DNA of 5,092 bases from Clostridia bacterium (GTDB lineage: Bacteria > Bacillota > Clostridia > Christensenellales > CALWSW01). The stretch's first letter is position 1, and the number at the start of each line of letters is the position of its first letter. Below the pieces are notes generated by a model that was given only the letters and a program-made list of their open reading frames with translations, searched no databases and had not been told where the DNA came from. The position numbers and the translations under genes are program-made. The stretch is taken from positions 495 to 5,586 of the forward strand of contig JAHZEH010000115.1 in NCBI GenBank assembly GCA_019421925.1, read 5' to 3'. Below, in pieces: positions 1 to 3,797 of the stretch.

Positions 1-229
1 CAGGGGGGACGAGATCCCCATGGAGGCCCGCATTGTCGCGGTGGCCGATTCCTTTGACGCCATGACCAGCGTGCGGCCCTACAAGGGTCCCAAGAATGCT
101 CGGGAGGCGGCCCGGGAACTGCTGAGGCTGACCAACCTCTATGACGCGGAGGCGGTCCGGGCCCTCTGGGAGCTGGTGCAGGAGAGAAAAATTGTGGTTG
201 ATCCGGTGGATACGGAAAACAAAAAATAA
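1..229 (+). CDS. HD-GYP-type domain protein, C-terminal fragment (5' end outside window)
   Basis: Only the last 75 or so codons are present; the reading frame is already open at base 2 and ends with TAA at 227-229. The visible start reads GDEIPMEARIVAVADSFDAM followed by TSVRPYK. This is the conserved C-terminal part of HD-GYP and related HD-type phosphohydrolase domains, where family members have versions of 'GEEIPLEARIIAVADVFDALTSDRPYR'. HD-GYP proteins typically hydrolyse the second messenger cyclic di-GMP, often as the output domain of a response regulator or sensor protein. The metal-binding HD pair and the GYP motif lie upstream of the window, so activity cannot be judged. The tail after the RPYK motif is short (about 45 residues: helical, charged, ending DTENKK), so the HD domain is probably the last domain. 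The ATG at 20 is an internal Met, since the family match continues upstream of it. A terminator follows 14 bases after the stop codon. Confidence 0.82.
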   Translation, partial: RGDEIPMEARIVAVADSFDAMTSVRPYKGPKNAREAARELLRLTNLYDAEAVRALWELVQERKIVVDPVDTENKK

Positions 230-242
230 GAGAACTTGTCAG

Positions 243-280
243 AAGACCTTCCGGGCGGGAACGCTGGGGAGGCCTTTTTT
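243..280 (+). terminator. Rho-independent terminator of the HD-GYP gene
   Basis: CCTTCC (247-252) pairs with GGGAGG (267-272) with one T/G wobble. The stem can be extended outward by AAG (243-245) with CTT (274-276) across one mismatch. An inner stem GCG/CGC (255-257 with 262-264) closes a GGAA loop. The stem is followed by CC and six T residues (275-280). The position, 14 bases past the stop codon, fits the end of the upstream transcript and isolates the next gene from read-through. The stem is imperfect, so its strength is uncertain. Confidence 0.65.
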
Positions 281-308
281 ACAAAGGTATGTGAATCAAG
301 TATTGTTC

Positions 309-326
309 GACCAAATGGCCGAATTG
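309..326 (+). promoter_or_regulatory. Operator-like site, copy 1 (upstream of promoter)
   Basis: GACCAAATGGCCGAATTG lies about 24 bases upstream of the -35 element of the small-gene promoter. It matches the site at 411-428 at 17 of 18 positions, with the first 14 bases identical. In its local context TTCGACCAAATGGCCGAA (307-324) it is an imperfect palindrome, symmetric at 14 of 18 positions, with a central ACC-AAAT-GG core. Dyads of this general form are typical of dimeric helix-turn-helix regulators such as TetR-type repressors; that family assignment is inference only. Confidence 0.5.
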
Positions 327-383
327 CGAAAAAATGTTTTAAAAAGTGCTTGCGTTTTTGCAAAGACGTGCTATACTATAGAT
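323..383 (+). promoter_or_regulatory. Strong extended -10 promoter for the repeat-protein gene
   Basis: The -35 element is TTGCGT (350-355) and the -10 element is TATACT (372-377), with a 16-base spacer. TGC immediately precedes the -10 element, giving an extended -10 (TGn). The stretch just upstream (329-345) is rich in A and T runs and resembles an UP element. Transcription would start near 383-385, giving a leader of about 105 bases. This AT-rich block contrasts sharply with the GC-rich genes around it and is the best promoter on the plus strand in the window. Confidence 0.75.
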
Positions 384-410
384 GTCAGGTGAGGCAAAGG
401 GTTCAAAATA

Positions 411-428
411 GACCAAATGGCCGACTTG
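411..428 (+). promoter_or_regulatory. Operator-like site, copy 2 (downstream of transcription start)
   Basis: GACCAAATGGCCGACTTG is the second copy of the site at 309-326, in the same orientation and offset by 102 bases. It lies roughly 30 bases after the predicted transcription start, in the untranslated leader, a classic place for a repressor roadblock. The outer half of the dyad is less well preserved here (ATAG instead of TTCG before the core), so the shared element is the GACCAAATGGCCGA core rather than the full palindrome. Confidence 0.5.
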
Positions 429-441
429 TTGGAATGAGATA

Positions 442-462
442 GCACAGGGTGAAAGCCCTTGC
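442..462 (+). other. Leader mRNA hairpin with GAAA tetraloop
   Basis: In the leader of the small gene, GCA (442-444) plus AGGGT (446-450) pair with GCCCT (455-459) plus TGC (460-462). C445 is bulged and the loop is GAAA, a stable GNRA tetraloop. The structure ends 13 bases before the GGAGG ribosome binding site, so it does not mask it. It could stabilise the transcript or insulate the ribosome binding site; it does not resemble a riboswitch class I recognise. Confidence 0.4.
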
Positions 463-475
463 AAATAATTTTTTC

Positions 476-480
476 GGAGG
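476..480 (+). promoter_or_regulatory. Ribosome binding site fixing the start of the repeat protein
   Basis: GGAGG lies 8 bases upstream of the ATG at 489, the best spacing among three consecutive ATG codons (489, 492, 495). The site sits in an unstructured, T-rich context, consistent with efficient initiation. A possible TTG start at 459 lies inside the leader hairpin and upstream of this site, and was discarded. Confidence 0.75.
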
Positions 481-488
481 ACAAAACA

Positions 489-815
489 ATGATGATGATT
501 TCTGGTGATGCTCTGATGGGTAACTTCATGGGCGAAAAGGCTGTGAAGAAGAACGCGGTCATCCGTACGGCCCCCGCCGTTGCCGGCGACAGCCTGATGG
601 GCAACTTCATGGGTGTTGAGACCAACAGCGGCCGCAAGGTATTCGACGGCTCCCTCGCTCCCCGTGCCGGCGTGCCGGTGCTCTCCGGCGACGCTCTGCT
701 CGGCCGCAAGGACAAGGAAGTTTTCGCCAAGGCCCCCGTCCTGGCCGACGACGCCCTGATGGGCAACTTCATGGGGATCGAGACCGAGGCGGTCGAGATT
801 CGCCGCGCCGCTTAA
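489..815 (+). CDS. Small repeat protein with four GDALMGNFMG-like motifs, function unknown
   Basis: I do not recognise this 108-residue protein. Its main feature is a motif repeated four times: GDALMGNFMG (residues 6-15), GDSLMGNFMG (33-42), a degenerate GDALLGRK (67-74) and DDALMGNFMG (87-96). Copies 2, 3 and 4 are preceded by similar Pro-Val/Ala segments (APAVA, VPVLS, APVLA); copies 2 and 4 are followed by an E-T pair (VET, IET). Copies are separated by 12-25 residues rich in Lys, Glu, Arg and Val. The protein has no Cys, His, Tyr, Trp or Gln, nine Met, and no signal peptide or membrane segment, so a cytoplasmic location is likely. The motif hydrophobics (L, M, F, M) could form one face of a short helix, and three copies carry a G-x3-G pattern. 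The start at 489 follows GGAGG by 8 bases. Arg codons are only CGT or CGC, every Lys is AAG, every Asn AAC and every Phe TTC, suggesting high expression. It is monocistronic, bracketed by terminators. A multi-core peptide precursor, a scaffold of short binding motifs, or a metal-binding Met-rich protein are all possible; none is shown. Confidence 0.8.
   Translation: MMMISGDALMGNFMGEKAVKKNAVIRTAPAVAGDSLMGNFMGVETNSGRKVFDGSLAPRAGVPVLSGDALLGRKDKEVFAKAPVLADDALMGNFMGIETEAVEIRRAA
504..776 (+). repeat. In-gene repeats encoding the LMGNFMG motif
   Basis: Three 21-base stretches at 513-533, 594-614 and 756-776 encode the identical heptapeptide LMGNFMG. They differ from each other only at third codon positions (GGT or GGC for the first Gly, and the last Gly codon). 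A fourth, diverged copy begins at about 687 (GDALLG). Offsets between neighbouring motifs are uneven (81, 102 and 60 bases), so this is not a simple tandem array. Near-identity of the protein motif with only synonymous differences at DNA level suggests selection on the peptide motif, although recent duplication could also contribute. Confidence 0.75.
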
Positions 816-858
816 CGAAATACCAAGGCTGAGAGACCAGAACCAGACTGTGTGGTGC

Positions 859-889
859 AAAAGGCCGGGGCAATGCCCCGGCCTTTTTT
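859..889 (+). terminator. Strong Rho-independent terminator of the repeat-protein gene
   Basis: GGCCGGGGC (863-871) and GCCCCGGCC (875-883) form a perfect 9-bp GC stem with an AAT loop, followed by six T residues (884-889). The preceding AAAA (859-862) can extend the stem with the T run. It lies 43 bases after the stop codon of the small gene. The run of A on the far side means it may also act partly on the opposite strand. Confidence 0.93.
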
Positions 890-901
890 GATAGAGGTGC
901 G

Positions 902-931
902 AAAAAAAAGCCGGGACGGTACGTCCCGGCT
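902..931 (-). terminator. Rho-independent terminator of the ucpA-like gene
   Basis: Read on the minus strand, AGCCGGGACG (922-931) pairs perfectly with CGTCCCGGCT (909-918) around a three-base loop and is followed by a run of T residues (902-909 on the plus strand are all A). It starts 14 bases after the dehydrogenase stop codon. Together with the plus-strand terminator at 859-889 it forms a back-to-back terminator pair between two convergent genes. Confidence 0.92.
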
Positions 932-945
932 GGGGTTTGGCAGGG

Positions 946-1740
946 TCAGGCGCCCACGGAGACGGTCTCGGGCAGGGTGCTGCCGCCGTCGATGACAACC
1001 TGGGTACCCGTGATGTAGGCGGCGTCGTCGGAGGCCAGGAAGGCGGCCAGCTGGCCGATCTCCAAATTGGTGGCCAGACGGCCCAGGGGAACGGCCCCGG
1101 CGATACCGTCAATCACCGACCCGGGGTTGTTGGGATCGGACTGCACGGCGATGGACTGAGCCATGGGGGTCATAACATAACCGGGCATGATGGCGTTGAC
1201 GTTGATGTTGTGCTTGGCGACCTCCCGGGCCAGGGCCTTGGAGAAGCCATAGACCGCGGACTTGGTCATTGCATAGGCCGTCTCGCCTTCGTCGGCCACC
1301 ATGGGGCCGGTGACGGAGGACATGATGACAATTTTGCCGTAGTTCCGTTCCACCATGTGGGGCAGTACGGCCTTGGTGGTGTTCCAGATGCCCTTGATAT
1401 TGACGTCGATATGGAAATCCCGGTCCTCGTCGGTCATATCGAGGAAGGAACTGAGCTTGCACACGCCCGCGTTGTTGACGAGGATGTCGATACGGCCATA
1501 GGCGGCGATAACCTTATCCACGGCAGCCTGAAGGCTGGCCTTGTCCGTGACGTCCACGGCAACGGCCATGGCTTTCAGCCCGGCGTCGTTGAGTTCCCTG
1601 GCGATGGTTTCAGTCTTGTCCGTGCTTCGGGCGGCCAGGACCACGGTCGCGCCCTCCTTTGCCATCACGCGGGCAATACCCTCGCCAATGCCCATGGAAG
1701 CGCCCGTTACAAATGCGATTTTTTGATCCAGTTTACCCAT
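946..1740 (-). CDS. ucpA: UcpA-like short-chain dehydrogenase/reductase
   Basis: This 264-residue cytoplasmic NAD(P)-dependent oxidoreductase has a classical SDR Rossmann fold. The cofactor motif TGASMGIGEG (residues 12-21) has the G-x3-G-x-G pattern; Arg38 at the end of the second strand (LAARS) favours NADPH. NNAG is at 89-92. The catalytic set is Asn114, Ser141/142, Tyr156 and Lys160 (Y-x3-K in AYAMTK), and MPGYVMTP (185-192) is the usual post-catalytic segment. From memory it matches E. coli UcpA (263 residues) closely, including stretches such as VNNAGVC, FLDM, DRDFHID, MSSVTG, GETAYA and the C-terminal DGGSTLPETVSVG. That is more specific than the general family, so I use the symbol; the physiological substrate is not well established (UcpA has been linked to furfural tolerance in E. 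coli). The start is supported by AAGGGAGAG (1747-1755) six bases upstream. It is a single-gene unit with its own promoter and terminator, convergent with the repeat-protein gene and divergent from the ABC exporter operon. Confidence 0.92.
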   Translation of the reverse strand: MGKLDQKIAFVTGASMGIGEGIARVMAKEGATVVLAARSTDKTETIARELNDAGLKAMAVAVDVTDKASLQAAVDKVIAAYGRIDILVNNAGVCKLSSFLDMTDEDRDFHIDVNIKGIWNTTKAVLPHMVERNYGKIVIMSSVTGPMVADEGETAYAMTKSAVYGFSKALAREVAKHNINVNAIMPGYVMTPMAQSIAVQSDPNNPGSVIDGIAGAVPLGRLATNLEIGQLAAFLASDDAAYITGTQVVIDGGSTLPETVSVGA

Positions 1741-1774
1741 GTTTGTCTCTCCCTTTATGAATGATTTGGTTGGG

Positions 1775-1790
1775 TTTTAAACGTTTGAAA
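1775..1790 (-). promoter_or_regulatory. Operator-like palindrome in the ucpA leader
   Basis: TTTTAAACGTTTGAAA is a 16-bp dyad centred on CG, with 7 of 8 base pairs symmetric. The AAACGTTT core with central CG is characteristic of LacI/GalR-family operators (including CcpA sites), although the flanks do not fit the full cre consensus. It lies just downstream of the predicted transcription start (about 1797) and upstream of the ribosome binding site, a suitable position for repression. No regulator gene is present in the window. The identity of the regulator is inference. Confidence 0.4.
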
Positions 1791-1803
1791 AATAACTAAC
1801 AAT

Positions 1804-1832
1804 ATCATACCAGATTGCCGGCAGATTTGCAA
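1804..1832 (-). promoter_or_regulatory. Promoter of the ucpA-like gene
   Basis: On the minus strand, the -35 element TTGCAA (1827-1832) and the -10 element TATGAT (1804-1809) are separated by 17 bases, and TGG just before the -10 element provides an extended -10. Transcription would begin near 1797, giving a leader of about 57 bases that holds the CG-centred palindrome and the AAGGGAGAG ribosome binding site. Confidence 0.75.
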
Positions 1833-1900
1833 CGGCCTATGCAATTTTTAACAAATGTGAAAGAAACGGGTCTTGCTGATAGGGGGCCTTGGGCCGCAGC

Positions 1901-1929
1901 TTCCATTTTGGCCGCAAAAGAAGTACAAT
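1901..1929 (+). promoter_or_regulatory. Possible promoter of the ABC exporter operon
   Basis: TACAAT (1924-1929) is a good -10 element located 32 bases before the start codon. The hexamer 17 bases further upstream (TTCCAT, 1901-1906) is a poor -35 match, so the promoter is either weak or dependent on an activator. No better plus-strand promoter is visible between the divergent ucpA-like gene and the exporter genes. Confidence 0.35.
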
Positions 1930-1961
1930 AGGCAGGAATAAAAAGGAAAGGGGACGGGGCC

Positions 1962-3797
1962 ATGAAAAAAAGAGAGGACTTCCAGTTTTCCGGGCGTTTT
2001 TCCATGGCGCTCCGTTTTTTGAGGGGAGGCCGCCTGCTGTTGCTGTGCGCCTTCTGCGCCTGTGTGCTCAGCGTGCTCTTCAATTTCCTTATGCCCCAGA
2101 CCATCCGCGTGACGGTGGATTCTGTGCTGGGGGAGGTGCCCCTCGACCTGCCCGCCCCGCTGCAAGCCTGGGTGGAAAACCATGGCGGGAGGGACTTCCT
2201 ACGGAGCAATCTTATCCTCTGTGCAGCGGCGGCGGTTCTTTTTTCCCTGCTTTCGGGAATCTTCACTTTCCTCTCCCGCACGGCTATGTCGGCCTCCTGC
2301 GAGGGGACTCTGCGCCGTATGCGCGACGGCCTGTTCTCCCACATCCAGCGCCTGCCCTACGCCTGGCACGTCGGCATTCAGACGGGGGATATTATCCAGC
2401 GCTGTACCTCCGACGTGGACGTGGTGAGGAATTTTCTGTCCAATCAGCTCATGGAGCTCTTCCGCACGGTGGTTCTGGTGGCGCTGGCGGTGAGCTGGAT
2501 GTTCTCCATGAGCGTCTCTCTGACTCTGGTTTCCCTGGCTTTTATCCCCCTGGTGGTGGGCTATTCCGGTCTGTTTTACCGGGGCATTTCCAGCCGGTTC
2601 CGCGTGGCGGACGAGGCGGAGGGCGACCTGTCCGCGGCGGTGCAGGAAAATATGACCGGCGTGCGGGTGGTGCGGGCTTTTGGGCGGGAGACCCATGAGA
2701 TCGAGGGCTTTGAGAAGAAAAATAATCTGTTTACAGAGCTGTGGCTGAGACTGGGCAGGCTGATGGGCTGGTACTGGTCCCTGGGCGACCTGGTCACGGC
2801 CCTGCAGGTTATGACGGTGATTGTAGTGGGCCTGGTGCAGGCGGCGAACGGCGCCCTCACCCTGGGGGAGTTCACGGTTTTTGTTTCCTATAACTCTATG
2901 ATGGCCTGGCCGGTGCGGAACTTCGGCCGTATCCTGGGGGATATGAGCAAGACGGGAGTATCTCTCGAGAGGCTCAAGGAGATTTTCGACGCCAGGGAGG
3001 AACATGACGACCCCCAGGGCCTGACGCCCGACCTGTCGGGGGATATCGTATTCGACCACGTGAGCTTTTCCTATGACGGGGGGGAACCCGTGCTCAAGGA
3101 TCTGTGCTTCACCATCCCGGCGGGATCCACTTTCGGACTGCTGGGGGGGACGGGCAGCGGCAAGTCCACGCTGACCTACCTGCTTGCCCGGCTCTATGAC
3201 CTGCCCGAGGACTGCGGCTCCATCACCATCAGCGGCGTGGACATCCGGAAGATCCGCCTGTCCTATCTGCGGGAAAACGTGGGCCTGGTTCTTCAGGAGC
3301 CCTTCCTATTCTCCAAGACCATAGGAGAGAACATCCGGGGCGGCAGGCCGGACGCCCCCGAAGGGGAGGTGCGGGCCGCGGCCAAGGCGGCTGCTGTGGA
3401 CGACGCAATTATGGGTTTCACGGGGGGATATGACACGCTGGTGGGCGAGCGGGGTGTGACGCTCTCGGGCGGGCAGAAGCAGAGGGTGGCCATTGCCCGT
3501 ATGCTGCTCCAGGACGCGCCCATACAGATATTTGACGACTCCCTGTCCGCTGTGGATACAGAGACGGATGGAAAAATCCGCGCGGCCCTGGGCCGGCGGG
3601 CGGGCAGGGCCACCACCCTCATCATCTCCCACCGCATCACCACGCTCATGCAGGCCGACTGCATCCTGGTGCTGGAGCGGGGGCGGATTGCCCAGATGGG
3701 TTCCCATGCCGCTCTGGTGGAGGAGGAGGGCGTCTACCGCCGCATCTATGAGATTCAAAAGGGCGTGGAAGAGGAGGAGAGCCATGAGCGGATTTGA
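1962..3797 (+). CDS. ABC exporter half-transporter, degenerate-site subunit (BmrC/TM287/LmrC-like)
   Basis: This 611-residue protein has the full layout of a type IV ABC exporter half: an N-terminal six-helix membrane domain and a C-terminal ATPase. Membrane segments are clear at about 25-44, 84-103, 165-182, 186-206 and 279-298, with a sixth near 304-320. The ATPase has Walker A GGTGSGKST (395-403, Lys401), Q-loop Gln445, a canonical signature LSGGQ (501-505), Walker B ending FDD (Asp525), D-loop SAVD (529-532) and switch His557. Asp526 replaces the catalytic Glu that should follow Walker B. This substitution marks the degenerate-site subunit of heterodimeric exporters such as TM287/288, BmrCD and LmrCD, which export drugs or other hydrophobic compounds. 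The substrate here cannot be told from sequence. The start at 1962 is backed by AAAGGGGA (1947-1954) seven bases upstream. The 3' end overlaps the next gene by 14 bases, indicating translational coupling with its partner. Confidence 0.93.
   Translation: MKKREDFQFSGRFSMALRFLRGGRLLLLCAFCACVLSVLFNFLMPQTIRVTVDSVLGEVPLDLPAPLQAWVENHGGRDFLRSNLILCAAAAVLFSLLSGIFTFLSRTAMSASCEGTLRRMRDGLFSHIQRLPYAWHVGIQTGDIIQRCTSDVDVVRNFLSNQLMELFRTVVLVALAVSWMFSMSVSLTLVSLAFIPLVVGYSGLFYRGISSRFRVADEAEGDLSAAVQENMTGVRVVRAFGRETHEIEGFEKKNNLFTELWLRLGRLMGWYWSLGDLVTALQVMTVIVVGLVQAANGALTLGEFTVFVSYNSMMAWPVRNFGRILGDMSKTGVSLERLKEIFDAREEHDDPQGLTPDLSGDIVFDHVSFSYDGGEPVLKDLCFTIPAGSTFGLLGGTGSGKSTLTYLLARLYDLPEDCGSITISGVDIRKIRLSYLRENVGLVLQEPFLFSKTIGENIRGGRPDAPEGEVRAAAKAAAVDDAIMGFTGGYDTLVGERGVTLSGGQKQRVAIARMLLQDAPIQIFDDSLSAVDTETDGKIRAALGRRAGRATTLIISHRITTLMQADCILVLERGRIAQMGSHAALVEEEGVYRRIYEIQKGVEEEESHERI

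Noticed and set aside
384..488. A riboswitch in the leader of the small gene
   Set aside because: Only one short hairpin is evident. There is no conserved riboswitch core I recognise and no alternative terminator or ribosome-binding-site-sequestering helix.
504..776. A CRISPR-like or other interspersed repeat array
   Set aside because: The repeats are in frame within a gene, unevenly spaced, and vary at third codon positions as coding sequence does. No palindromic repeat-spacer structure is present.
339..1112. Long open frame on the minus strand crossing the small gene and the terminators
   Set aside because: It runs through both back-to-back terminators and antisense to two well-supported genes. 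Its translation is a low-complexity, Pro- and His-rich product typical of shadow frames in GC-rich DNA.
937..1764. Plus-strand open frame of 275 codons opposite ucpA
   Set aside because: It is the complement of a clear UcpA-type dehydrogenase. The Gly/Asp/His-rich translation has no family features, and the frame begins next to the ucpA terminator.
1903..1914. CCATTTTGGCCG in the exporter promoter region, resembling the CCAAATGGCCG core of the paired operator-like sites
   Set aside because: It needs a one-base gap and several mismatches in the central AT part. In a GC-rich genome such a partial match is easily due to chance, so it is not counted as a third site.
2199..3059. Long minus-strand open frame inside the first exporter gene
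   Set aside because: It is antisense to a fully recognisable ABC exporter. Its product is rich in His, Gln, Arg and Pro with no recognisable domain, and there is no supporting promoter or ribosome binding site.
489..3797. A peptide biosynthesis cluster with the repeat protein as precursor, UcpA as modifying enzyme and the ABC pair as exporter
   Set aside because: Tempting, but the repeat gene is an isolated unit closed by a strong terminator, ucpA lies on the other strand, the exporter lacks an N-terminal peptidase domain, and the precursor has no leader. Adjacency alone does not support a shared pathway.
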